Shown here: piece by piece, positions 31,464-44,700 of the stretch
Layout: the number at the start of each line of letters is the position of its first letter
How positions within the stretch are numbered: the stretch's first letter is position 1
Assembly: GCA_028583405.1 (NCBI GenBank)
Contig: CM053260.1
Coordinates: forward strand, 22,974,647 to 23,038,646
Source: Pogonophryne albipinna
Taxonomy: Eukaryota; Chordata; Actinopteri; Perciformes; Artedidraconidae
Direction of reading: 5' to 3'
Length of the DNA: 64,000 nucleotides
Program-made: the position numbers and the translations under genes
Notes under the pieces: model-generated
What the model was told of the DNA's origin: nothing
Seen by the model: only the letters and a program-made list of their open reading frames with translations
The model's database searches: none

Positions 31464-34400
31464 CTAGGACACGTTCTTGTCATTTTCTGCAGTTTTGTCC
31501 TTCTCCTTAGGTGTATCGTGTTTACTGTCCTTTTTTTCCTCTCTTTTATCTCGGCTTCTGCTCCTGTCCCGACGATCCCTGTCTTTGTCCCTCTCTCTGT
31601 CTCTCTCCTTCTCTCTGACTCGGTCTTTCCCACGGTCTCTGTCCCGGTCTCTTTCCTTGCTACGGGATCTATCCCGTTTTTTGTCCCGCTCTCGATCACG
31701 CTCGCGCTCTCGTTCTCGGTTTCTCCCTCTATCGCGGTCGTGGTCCCTCCTGTCAGAATCCCTGGCTCTGTCTCTTTCCCGGTCTCTTCTCTTGTCTGTG
31801 TCTTGATCCCTGTGTCGCTCCACCTCCGTCTCCCTGGCCTTCTCGCCCTCCTTCCCTCTGCTGCGCTCTCTTTCCCGAGTACGCTCCGGATCCCGTTCTT
31901 TTTCACGGCTGCGCTCCAGATCATGATCTCTTTCTCGGGGACGCTCCGGATCCCTTTCTCTGGTACGCTCCGGATCCCGTTCTCGAGGACGCTCCGTATC
32001 GTGATCCCTTTCTCTGTTGCGCTCAGGATCGCCTTCTCTTTCTCGGGTGCGCTCCGGATCAACATCTCTTTCCCTGGTACGATCTGGATCGCGTTCCCTT
32101 TCTCTGGTACGCTCCGGATCGCGTTCCCTTTCTCTGGTACGCTCCGGATCCCGTTCTCTTTCTCTGGTACGATCCGGATCCCGTTCTCTTTCTCTGGTAC
32201 GATCCGGATCGCGTTCTCTTTCTCTGGTACGCTCCGGATCCCGTTCTCTTTCTCTGGTACGCTCCGGATCGCGTTCTCTTTCGCGGATACGCTCCGGATC
32301 CCGTTCTCTTTCCCGGATACGCTCCGGGTCGCGTTCTCTTTCCCGGATGCGCTCCGGATCGCGTTCTCTTTCCCGGGGATGCTCCGGATCGCGTTCTCTT
32401 TCCCGGGGATGCTCCGGATCGCGCTCTCTTTCCCGGGGTTGCTCTGGATCGCGCTCTCTTTCCCGGGGTTGCTCTGGATCGCGTTCTCTTTCCCGGGGAT
32501 GCTCTGGATCGCGTTCTCTTTCCCGGGGATGCTCTGGATCGCGTTCTCTTTCCCGGGGATGCTCTGGATCGCGTTCTCTTTCTCGGGGATGCTCTGGATC
32601 GCGTTCTCTTTCCCGGGGATGCTCTGGATCGCGTTCTCTTTCCCGGGGATGCTCTGGATCGCGTTCTCTTTCCCGGGGATGCTCTGGATCGCGTTCTCTT
32701 TCCCGGTTACGCTCTGGATCATGGTCCCTTTCTCTGGCTCTATCCCACTCCGGCTCTCTGCTCCACCGCCTGTCCTGGCCCCTGTCCCATAAGGGCCTGC
32801 CTGGGTGTGGGACATCCCGTTCTCTTTCCCTCCGGCGGTCCTCGGACAGCTCCTTCTGTCTCTCTTCAGAGGGTTGTAAGGGACCAGGAGCAGGTTCTCT
32901 GTGCCCTCCTTCGAAGCGACTGAAGCGCTCTCCGATGCGAGGTTCTGAGTCCTCTCGGGTGGAGCTGCTCTTCCTCCTCATTTCAGGAGAGTGTCGCCTC
33001 CAGGGGTCGTCCCGGTGCAAGTCTGGACTGTGAGCTCCCATGCGACTCGGAGGACCAATGGGAGCCTCTGGAGGAGTTGGCAGTAGAGGCCCAGAGTGAC
33101 GGATAGGTCTAGGTTCATCAGAGTGCCTGTCCAAGCGGTATCGCTCGGATCCTCCAAAACGCTCAGAGGGATGGGGTCTATTCTCCTGAGGGGGGGGACC
33201 CCGGTGCTCATCAAAAGATCCTCGACGTGGAGGTGAAGAGAGGGGTCTGGAGCTCTCGTACTGGTTATGAGGATTTAATTGCTGTCCGCTTACCTCGCCA
33301 ATGGAGGGTGGACCTCTTCTGTCCTCATACTGATTATGTGGCGGACCCCGGTAGGCTGGACCTGGCGGGGGACCCTGACTGTCTTTATAAATATGTAGAG
33401 GGTTTGGATTCTGCTCCACGTTTGGTTTGAAAGAGTTAGGGTTTTCTCTGTTATAATGTTCTGCAGGGCCTCGAGGTTGGTCCCCCATTGCGGGTTGAGC
33501 CCGTTGTTCACCATACTGAGGTGGCGGGGGACCCCTGGGCCCTTGAAAGTGGGACGGAGGAGGGAGTCTGTTTTCAAAGTGACTATGGGGTGGCCCAGCG
33601 AAAGGTGGAGGAGGACCTCTGTTTGCAGGGAAGTTAAATGGTGGTGGTGGGGGACCCCCAAATCTTGGTGGAAGATTCTGTCCATCAAAAGTAGGAGGTG
33701 GGGGCAGGCCTGGAGGGAGACCTTGCTGGACAATGTGCTGGGGGGGAATGGAGGGATTAAACATTTGGGGAGCAGGGCCTCTCTGGGCCATTGGAAGAAA
33801 TTGTGGTGGTGGTCCTCGGAGGGGCATGATATTATGGGGAGGTGGTACAGAAGGAAGCTGCTGCGGCGGTGGTTGGGAGCCTTGCCACTGGTTCTGATAA
33901 GGAGAGTATGCAGTTGGACGTGGACCATATTGTTGGCTGTTATCACCCTGCATAGGGGGAGGACCACGGACAGGGGGATGAACATGCATGGGTGGAGGGG
34001 GTCTCTGCATAGGAGGGTGGCCTGACACTGGAGGGTGGCCTGTCACTGGAGGGTGGCCTTGCATGTGTGGTGGTATAGACATCGGAGGAGGCCTTAAAAC
34101 CATATTTTGTCCCTGCATCGGAAGGTGCGGGGGGAAGTTTGATGGGGGGGGGATGTCAGCTGGAGGTCTGTACTCTCTATCGAAGCCTGACCTGTGATGC
34201 GGCATGTGATGGTGCTCAAGCGAGTGTGGAGTGTCGACCATTTTTGCGCTCTGAGTGAGTACTGGGATTGTGGAAGGTCTTTGGGATGCGTTTGCATGCT
34301 CGTTATAATAACTTCTGGATGGCACATCTTGGCTATTATCATCATAATCTGATTCTTCATTAGCTTTTAAGATACTGGCAGCATTTGGCCAAATACTGTA

Positions 34401-35767
34401 CTTGTCCAATTCTGTTTCTGGCTTGATTGGCTCAGCTTCCACAGTTTTGACTTCTGGCTCATCCATATAGTTGACTTCCATATCAGGGTCCACGTCCTCT
34501 CCTAATAATGGAATTGCTACCTCTGTTTCGTCTGACGTTAGGAAGGGTAGCGTCTCGCTTTTCACTTCCTCAAGAGGCAGCGTTGTCTCTTGGGCTTCTG
34601 AGGAGTCTGGGAGTTCAGTAACTTTATCCAGATTAGCCTCTTGAACCACAGGTTGTGAAACAGCTGTCGAATCCACCACCGGAGCAGATGGTTCTTCTTG
34701 CTCCTCAGGTTCTTCAGTCGGTTTGTTGTCGTCTGCAGCCTGGCGAGGATCCCTGCTCTGTCGGGGATCTCTCCTTTGGTTGATCAAGGGAGCAACTGAT
34801 GTAGACTTTATTAGTTCCTCAACCTTTTTGCCAAGCTGCAGTAGCTGAGAATTGGCCAAAAGGGATGTTACAGGTGTGGTTAAGAATGTGTCTGGAAGTG
34901 TCAATGAAACATCAGGTGTCACCGTAGAGAATTTTTGATGCTCTCCCTGTTTCTGGAATGCTTGATCCCCAATCTGTTTTAGGCTCTCCAAGATCTTTTG
35001 TGCATCAGTAAGAGACTCAACCTTAACTTGAACTGGTACAACAGGTTTGACATCTTCAAAAATTGAGTCATCCTCTGGATCGTAAGCTACATCATCAGCT
35101 TCATTTGCAACCACCTCAGGCTGCTTAGAGATTTTAGGTTTGATTTCCATCTCCACAGACTTCTTAGGCACATTGTAGCCCATACTGGGGTCATACTCTT
35201 CTTCTGGATCGTACGGTCGGTCATCTTCGTCCTCCTCCACCTGTTTCTCTTTAGAACTCTGTGCAAACTGCTGCACAATGGGGTCAAGCATTGAGGCGGA
35301 CGGGATGGTGAGTTCCCCACTGTTATCAGACGGAGAGTTGGAAGCTTCTGAGTCGTGCTTTTTCTTCCCAAAAAGAGTGTTGAGGATCGTTTGAAGAGGC
35401 GTAGCAGCAGAGGAAGCAACAGAGCTGGATGAGGATGGTGACTCCTTGCCGGTGACAGTGGATGTAGCTTTGAAAGAGGACAAAAGAGAAAAGACAGAGG
35501 AGGTGGCTGTGGTGCTGCTGGAGGTCTCAGAAGAGTTAGAAGGAGGTGACCCTGGAGGAGTGGTGCTGAAGGGGATTTCCAGACTCTGTCGCGAGCTTCT
35601 GTCCCCTCTGACTGAAGAAAATATTTTTGGAAGGCCAGTGTCATCAGTATCTCTGTTTTGAATCTTTGATCGTTTTTCCTCCGTTTCTAACGGACCACCA
35701 GTTCGCTTTTTGTCCTTTTGGCAGATCAGCAGACCCAAGAGGAGGTTAGGACGAGCAGGTTCAAGCC
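31464..35767 (-). CDS. dido1: dido1 terminal exon: Pro-rich and mixed-charge tail
   Basis: A 4.3-kb exon coding 1434 residues. It opens LEPARPNLLLGLLICQKDKK, passes through Ser/Thr-rich and acidic stretches with EYDPSMGYNVP, then a Pro/Gly/Gln region of PPPMQ and GPPPP motifs (about 33490-34190), then a decapeptide array and a final RD/RS tail ending KDKTAENDKNVS. It is disordered by composition. Mammalian DIDO3 has a similar Pro-rich then Arg/Asp-rich tail. Confidence 0.9.
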
Positions 35768-38700
35768 CTGCAAGAAAAGACAAAACAAGGACCTTTGTAA
35801 ACATTTTATGTTGATAACCGTAGATTAACAGAACTGAATGATAATCTTGTATTCCTGACTTGCTCAATAAAGACATTTAAGTTAAATTAGTTTCTACAAG
35901 ATTTTTTGATACATACATGAGGAATTGTAAGTCCATAAGGCTTTATCAGAGTTGTATCTGCTCTCTTAAGTGAATTTATATCACAACTGACAATTGTGGA
36001 AATGGTTCGCAGTCATTAAATGTGTTAATAATGTAAAACAAAACAAACTGAAATATGTATGCAGGTGCCAGCTGCAGAGAAACGTGCGCTATCAGTAGGC
36101 TTGTGTTGGTTATTGAAGAGATGCCTTTGTAGAGGTCTTGCTTATGCAATACATAACCAAGAGTCACATTAAATCATATAAAATGAGTGTTAATCACTGA
36201 CAGCACAAGACTGCACCAGGAAATTGCAAAAACACATGACTGCCAGTAAGACTGCAATAGATTGCAAACCATAATATAATTCTGGTAAATCTACAACCAG
36301 GTGAATACATCAGTTCTTATGGAGATTTGATTAAAGATCACATGTTTTTTCTGAAGCTAGTCCAATATTAAGGAATTACGTGGTGCAGCATGTTACCATT
36401 TGATCACCGGTGTGATATGATGTAACTTGTCAACCATTTTAAATTATTTATTTATTCAAATAGTTAAATTATGTTTATGTAGAAGCCAAGTCATAAGAAA
36501 CAACAGGCTGAGACTGGACTCAAATGACATCAACCTGCGATGCAAACTTCCTTTATTAGAAATGTGTTATACAAAATCAGAAACACAGCAGAGGACACAG
36601 CAGCTGTTATATGAGGTGTTTTCTGGATGAGATTTAGCAAAAGAGTTAGTGCCCCCTACAGGACAAACTAATAAATCACCAAACCCTCAGTTAAAAAACA
36701 AATATGACACAAAATCATTAAAATAAACACTGTTACATTTAGTGGTATATATGTGTGACCCTGTGAACGCTTACCTGGCCCATCAAACGGTAAGAGTTTG
36801 GAGGGTAATGGGTCCTTTGAGCTCAGAGGGATGAGATAGAGGTCTTTGATACGTCGGTTGTTGTTAGCCACCACACCAAATCGTTTCCTGCTGCTGAAGT
36901 AGGAGAAGAGAGAGACGTATGCCACTTCCTCCTCCTCTGTGGCCGGGTGGAAACGGATCAAACATAGTTCCTGAAAACACAGAGAGCAAAGTATGTAAGG
37001 GATGCAAGGCCTTTAAATTGAGCACTTTTATACTCAATCATTGTTTTCATCAAACCTTTGAGAGTGAGGTTTTCAGTTTTCCAACGTAGTCCCACACTGT
37101 GCTTGGAGATATCCTTCCTCCAATGTGAATGGTGTCTGGCAAATCCTGCACAAAAAATATAACACTAAGTATGATGCTTTTGCTTGCTTGCATGATATGC
37201 CCAAAGGTTTTGCATTAAACAATGACTAAAAAGGAAGACTAATCTAAATTGCTAACCTCCTTCAGGTATTCAAAGGATCCTGACACCAGATAAGCCTTGG
37301 TCACAAACTTGGCCACAGACTGCATGTTGATTAGTCCTTTCCAGATCTTCTCTTGACCGTGGAGGAAGATCGCCGTCTCGCCCTCAGGAGGGGTCTCGGA
37401 TGAACTGTGAAACCAAAATGTCTCTGTTTTAGGGGAAATCCAATACCTCACATATTTCTAATGCAATTTAAGGGACAACAATTTAAAAACACCTCCATAA
37501 CTTTAATAATAACCCATAATTAAATGTCCATGACCATTCATATCGTATTTTAGTTATTGATGAAAACTTTTGTCCAATGTCTAATACATTGTAATGTTTA
37601 TATTAACTGAAAATACCTTTAAGAGGCACATTGCAAACATTCTTTTTAATTATATTAGTCTGTCACTGGCATTACAAAATAAGGGGAAACAGACCGAGTT
37701 ATACCATTTATACTAATGAATTATAAATGTGTTTTTTTTCTGGAAAAACAATATGGCAATATAAATATGGAACCTACATGCCACAAAATATTTCAAACAT
37801 ATAATTGCAAAACTTATAATTACATGGTTTTTAAAAAGGTTTTCCATGACTATTGGAACCCTGAATTTAAGCCCTTGAGTAAAAAAATACCAGTTGCAAA
37901 CAAATAAACCACTAAAGCGAGCAAGTCTCTGAAGAGCTGATTTATAAAAGCGTGATGAGATTAAGCACCTTGTTTTCCCTGGTTTGAAGGCAGCCACTGA
38001 AGGGGGGGGAGCCGGGGGCATCGGCAGCGGAGCTCTGGGTGCGACATCCACTGGAGCGCTGAAGGAAGCTGGGAGGGCTTCTGCTGAGCTGTTGGGGAGT
38101 CTCTCTGCAGCCGGGTAGGTGACAGTCACCGCGGCGCTGTGCCTGGCCATGCGGGGGTCTCTGCGGGTGATGCTGACACAGGACACGATGGGGGCGATGG
38201 GTGTGGGGGCCTGGGCCGGAGGAGCCAGCATACTGAGGTCCATCTGTGGCTGTGGGACAGCTGGCTCCACAGTCGGCTGGTAGGATGGAGGGACTTGGAC
38301 AGGAGGAGACACGTCCCCCGACCTGGAGGAGGGCGGCTCGTGTCTCAGAGGCATAGTGTCAGGCTTCTTGGTCAGTTTGGCTTTCTTAGCTGCAGGCTCA
38401 TCTTCTGACCTCTGACCTGGAGGGTAAGATTATAAGAATGATTGCTTGTGTGAAAAATCTCGCAAAGAAAATGTTGAAGAATTTTATTTAAATAAATGTT
38501 TGTCTGTCATTCATCAAATGAACGAGAGTAATGAAGATTTAGCAAGGAAAGTCTTGCAATATTTCTATATTAAAAAAATGCCATACTGTGATTCAAACTG
38601 TATGGCGACTTCAACAGTAAAAATGCTATGAAGTTATTGGCTTGTGCATAATGAGCATTTTCTTCTGCTGCAGTTTAACATTGAAATCTGTGAATGTTTC

Positions 38701-41700
38701 TCAGTGAGCCTGACACTTACCACTATGAGTAAACAAAACAAGACATAAGTATCACCCTTTCTTTAAATATTGTCTGGAGTAATGGGAACGCTGCAGGCAA
38801 CAGGCTGCCAACCTCCTACATCTCAGTGTGCTAACCAAATGTTTTCATTATTTGAAAACTCATGCAGCGTATAGAATAAAATCACATCAGTGTTGCTCAA
38901 AGAATTATGGAAAATGGCCACTTTTCAAAATTGACCTTACACTTCTGTGTGTCATTTACCTGTGCATATCAGACAGTTGAGGTCGAACAGATGAGTCCTG
39001 TGTTCAGAAGTAGTGTCCTTGAGCATTGTACTGAAAATGTCTGGCATGCTGGCACTGTTGCCCTCCGCAGCAGAGGGCTGAGCCGAGGCTGGAGGAGTGG
39101 GCATCGACTCATCTTGGTCCTGTGAACACAGAAAACTCTGAGGTGAGCTTGAAAAACAAATCATTGCTTTTCAAATAACACCCAGTACTTTGGGTGATAT
39201 CTGGGTGTTAAAACAGATAAGGTGTAACACCCGGTAAAAAGAAAGCTTCAGAAAGAAAGAAACAGCATTGAAAAACAGGACAGTTTGCAAGATAGTTAAC
39301 CCAGGATTTGTATTTGTAACTAAGCAACCCATGCAAAAGTGAAAAATAAGTGTTGAAGAGAGAAAGACAGCATGCCACCACTTACTGCAGCAGCGGCCAT
39401 GCGAGAAGATGAAGTGTTGGCAGAGATACATACATCTCCATCAGATGTTGGTGGAGCGTCATCCATATCCATGCTATGAGAGTCATGCCTGTTGCCCAGT
39501 TTAGAGTGCCCTGAATGGGCCCTTGCACCGGGAGAGTGGGCCTGCAGGAGAACAGCACATTTTGTCTTTAGAGTTACCTAAATTTAAACTTCATGTTTCA
39601 TTTAAAATGAGAGTAGTATTTACCTCGGCAGTATCAGGCTTCTTCCACTCAGATATCTCTTTGGAAAGCAGCTCTTCAGCGCTCAGTCTCACCAGCCTGT
39701 AGGGACTGACCTCACGACCCACCACTCTGTAGAACAAGCCCTGAGACACAACACAATAATCATGAACATCAGTTACAAATACGCTTGTTAAGCTTTTCAG
39801 GCTGAAGGCACATACACAACTCTTTAAACATACAAAAAATAGTTTACTTACTTTGTTTTTGGGATCTTTCAGGTTGAACATGAGGGACCTGTATTTGTTC
39901 TTGTACTTGCTGTCAGTGCTAAGGCAGAGGTTGAACATTTCCTTTTCAATAGCAACAGACAGCTTTGACACTTCAGGCTCATTCATATTCAGGTCGTCAC
40001 TGTCGCTCACCCTGGTGGTACCGAACACAACAAATGATGGTGTTCAAATCTGAAGTTTTACTGAAATATTTGTAGATGTTTTACGAACTTTGGACTCCTT
40101 ACCTCTTAAAGATGATGTCAGTCAGCGAGCGGCGGATGTTTGTTCTCATCTGGTTGTTTGGTGGGGGCCGCACGGGGGACACAGTGGGCGCAGAAGGAGC
40201 TGGATGTGGAGGTCTGGAGGATGAGGAGTGGCTGGAGGGAGCTGAAGAGGGTGGAGTTGATGGGACTCTGGAAGACGAAGAGGATGGAGGTTCCTTTTGT
40301 GGGGGCTGCTTCTTAGGAATGGTAAAGTTGGACTTGATGACTCTCAGCGCTCCTGTAGCGTGGATCGGACCCTGAGGAAAGCGAGACTTGTTTTGGACGG
40401 GTGTCGGAACGGGTTTCTTGGACTTTGCTGCAGTTTTACTCAGGGGTGTCGCAGGCTTCTTTGACGCCTTCGAGGTGGTGGTCTGAGGCTTCCTGCCCTT
40501 TGGGGAAACCTTGGCTGCTTTAGTCGCCGTGGACCTCTTGTTCCTTTTAGTAGGAGAAGGGGCTTTTGCTTGAGCAGGTTCCTTCTCACTCTGCTTCTCT
40601 TCCTTAGGGGGGGCTGAAAACCAAGAAGATACATACATGTTAAAATATGCAATCATTTGCAATATCAGCAGAAACATGTAGCAAGACAGAATGATGACTT
40701 TCAGATGACATTGCTGACTCATAAAGCTCCACATTATGAGATAATTAACTGTCATAGTTACAATTAAGACCACCCACTCTTGATGAAAAAATAAAAACGT
40801 AATTCACAGGTTGTGTGTGCGCATCCTGAACACACTGCAATAAACATTCTTAAATACACAGAAAGTTGACGCCCTGGGCGGTTAAATAGCCCCTTTATTT
40901 GTAGCAGCTGAATGCGGATACATTGTGCTGTTCATGCAGGTCCATTTGGGAAAGAAGCCTTTTCTTCCTAAACATTATTTAGAAGAAATGGGCTTCATAC
41001 TCCCACCATATATCCGAATAGGAGGGAGGGGGAATGATGCACTCCTGTCTCGTGCAAAAGTACTCTCAGCAGATACTGAAAAGATAGAACCACAACTACC
41101 AGGTTGAAGTTCATAACTTCCTCATTTTCAAACTGTTAATTTAAATACATTTGTTTAATGAGCTCAGCCACAAACCACAAACACTAGAACCAGCTAAGGC
41201 TATGAGCTCGGTCTTAAAAAGTGAAAACCCAAAAAGTGTCAGTGGTAGTCATATGAATAATAGATGCAGATGCACAAGAATGTTCCTTAAACTAAAAAAT
41301 ATAGTATTATGTTAACCGGTTATCACCAAGACTTGTATGGCAAGACACACTCAGTTCAAACTGTCATATGCAGATGCTAGAGCGTCATCCATTATGTTCA
41401 AGTTGTATGATCAAGCTGAATTAGAATAAGCATTACCCCACTTGAACACACAAATTATTCACCCACTGAAATGTAGAAACCACAAGATTATTGTCCAGAA
41501 CCACAGTATTGAGACCCGAAGCAACCAAAGTAAACCATCATCTAATTATAGTGTCACACCAAGCTAAATATGACTCAGAAGAAACAGGGGCTAAGCAAGA
41601 ACAAATGAGCCATGACTTCTTCCTCCTGTTGGTCACTGCAGTCAATGGGCACAATGATTTCCTGACCTTAGAGGTTCAATTAGCTTTAAAAACGTGCTTT

Positions 41701-44700
41701 CTCATCAATAAAGATCCACATGTTGCCTTCAATGACCCCTTATAAAGGGAAACTAACTGTCCACATTTCGGAACAAACGATCCTCTTAATATTTAGCAAA
41801 TCTCGTCAAAAGTGCAAAATGTGTAAAACACTTGAGACTGGATGTCCTCCTCCTTTGCTCAGCCAGGTCTTCAGCTTCTTTCTTCTGCTGTGGCCCTTCT
41901 GAACTTCACTGCAGTATCTCCAGGAGGGGGGGGGGGGGCTTCCTTCTTTTCCCGTCTTCTGAACATCTGGGGGGAGGGGGTGTCTTCTGTGTGATGCCTC
42001 CATAGTGTGTAGATAAATCAGTTGTAAATGCTTAGATTGAGCTGAACTTCCCACAGCAAGCCAACACTGCTCAGATAATCAATCGAGGCATCCTACAATC
42101 TGTTATATCACCTTTTATTTCAAAGCCAGTTTTCCAGGAGTGATGCATCATAATCAATATGAATAAAAAAATCTTTGAAGTCAGCCTATTAACCACAAAA
42201 TGAAGGGTATAAATAAACTACTGCAGTGACAGCAGATATTATCAACTCAATATGAGCTATGTTAGCTTCTTTAGTCCACATTAACATGGGGGAGATCTGA
42301 GACACCTACCTGCTGGAGAAAGGGAGGGAAGAACCTTTTTAATGGGTCAACAGCTGAGGTGATGAACCCGGGAAGTGGAGACTTGTGTAGGAGTTTGTAA
42401 AAAAAATCACACTCACGGTCACTCATCACATTCATGCATCCAATAGTGAAGCACAAGAGTTAAGTTGAGACTTTTCTTCCACATGGTCCTGTTTTCACCC
42501 ACACCCCTGCCTTTTAGCTATGGGAAAGAGGTAATCCATCGATTAAGTGTCACACACTCAAAAAGGACAAGTTTCATATTGAAAAAGTCTAACTTGATGT
42601 AGCAGGGGCCTCTGCACTGACCTCTTGGCCATAGCATGGCTAGGGCCACAAAAGGAACACAAGGTCTACCTGGTATAATGTCTGTTATTCAAACTCCTGC
42701 TTTCAGTTTATAACCCAGGTATATCTATTGGGAATGTGGTTCTCCCGAGCTGAAATCACTCCCAAAGCCACTGCGTCCAGTCTTAGTACCTAATCAAATG
42801 ACTAATCACCTGTGGAGAGCCCCTTCGGGATAAATACATTCTCTATTATTAAATACTTACCCAAAGCCACAAACAGCACTTACCTTTAGTCACAGCTGCC
42901 AACATGTCATTAGTAGAAAGAAACCTTTACATTATCAAAATCACTTCATAAACACTTTGCAAATGTTTTTTTAAGTCTAGCATACAGCGGAGTCCAGCTC
43001 CACGGCACGTTACATGTATAATATAAACATAACAACGTGGTATCAAAAACAGCCCAAGACCTTCAAAGAGATACATACACTTTTTGTTTAAAACTGTTGG
43101 TGATATGGGTGTAGTCTTTTCTGGTGTTACTGCAATGTAATTATGGTCGCTGGACCAGGATGCAGTGGCTGGCGGGGGCGGTTGTTCCTCAGCGTTCTCC
43201 TCCTCCTCCTCCTCTTCGTCGTCGTCATCCTCCTCCTCATCATCATCATCGTCATCATCATCATCTGGCTCCGAGCTGTAGTCTCCGTCGCTGTCCGAGT
43301 CCTCCTCTGCTTCCTTTTGTTTCCTCTTGCTACCAGCGGCGCTCTTCTGCGTGGACGGGAAGAAACACACATTCAGGCTTTTAGTTTCAGCACTCAGCTG
43401 TTTGACAACATTACAGTCAAAACAGAAAAAACGTTTGACTGATAAAAGAATTGCAAAATGCCAGGAAGATCGGTCCATGGTTATGATATGTAACTTGTAC
43501 GGCCTTCCTGCTCGCACTTTTAGTACAGTTCGAGAACATAGCATGTCCGAATTGCTCTATATGTAGCTTCTGTAAACATTACACTGTGTACCAAATATTT
43601 CTTGGCATATAGGGTAATAACTTCATCATTAGCTACGTCTGAAAGTAGAAGTCTGGGTCAAATAATTGCAAGTCTCTTCAGTGAGAATGTCATAAAATGA
43701 TTTCAAAAGAAAAGCCAAATTCTGGAAAAAAAAGTCAAAATTAAAAAAAGTAACATTTTGGGAAAAAAAAGTCAGATTCTGAGAAAAATGTCACATTTGA
43801 GATGCATTGTGGGACATGTAGTTTATGGGCAACGTGCTTCTGTAAATCGGCATGTAACCGTATAATAAACATACTGTATTCTTTGCAAGCTCTTGTGGGA
43901 CCACATAACATGAAGTCACGGGCCAGATTTGGCCCCCGGGCCTTGAGTTTGACACCCCAGGTTTAAACAATATGAAAATAGTTTCCCAACTGGAGTAAAT
44001 AAAAGTTCCCTGCAAGCTAGTTCAGATTAGCCACTTGACAGAACATGGATGTTTATTTGCTTCCACACCCTTTAAAGTTTCAATCTCACAAAAAGTATGT
44101 GGCCGTTTCTCAATGTCGAGTAAAGCTGCTACAGAGCCACTATTTCAAGTATACTACGTCATCGAGTGGCGTCGAATGCTGGGCATTTAAACAGTCCTTC
44201 GGCGCCACTCCATGACGTAGTATACTTAAAATAGTGGCTCTGCAGCAGGTTTACTCGACATTGAGAAACGTCCTGAGTGGGTTTTCAAAGTAATAAAACC
44301 TCAGGATGTTTCCAACTATGAGTGTGCAGGAAATAGGCCGTGTGAAAAGTAATGACAAAAAGAGGACTGAAGACTCCCGTGTGGATTTGGGGATGCAGAA
44401 TTAGGTCAACAATAGGCTTAGAAAAGATACAGAACATAAGCACACAAACCAAACAGTAATACCGGTAAAATAATGTATACTGTTAGTCTAATTATTCATA
44501 AGGATGGTATGTGCAGTGGATAATTTCAAGCCTATAGGTGTTTTGTTTCTCTGCAGTCACGATTATGATAACATTAATGATACAGGACATTAAAGGCACA
44601 GACAGTGTGAGTGCATACAAAAAGCTTGAAATGCATCTCTGTAACCAAAACCATGTGTCAATTAAAATCAAGGAGCAATATTTATGTAGATATCCCTTTG

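Noticed and set aside
32010..32730. Regular 30-bp repeats resembling a CRISPR array
   Set aside because: There are no spacers; units are contiguous and in frame within a eukaryotic exon.
31518..32792. 424-codon plus-strand frame with hydrophobic repeats (FSFPGMLWIA)
   Set aside because: Antisense reading of the dido1 decapeptide array; the minus-strand exon is supported by homology and splice frame.
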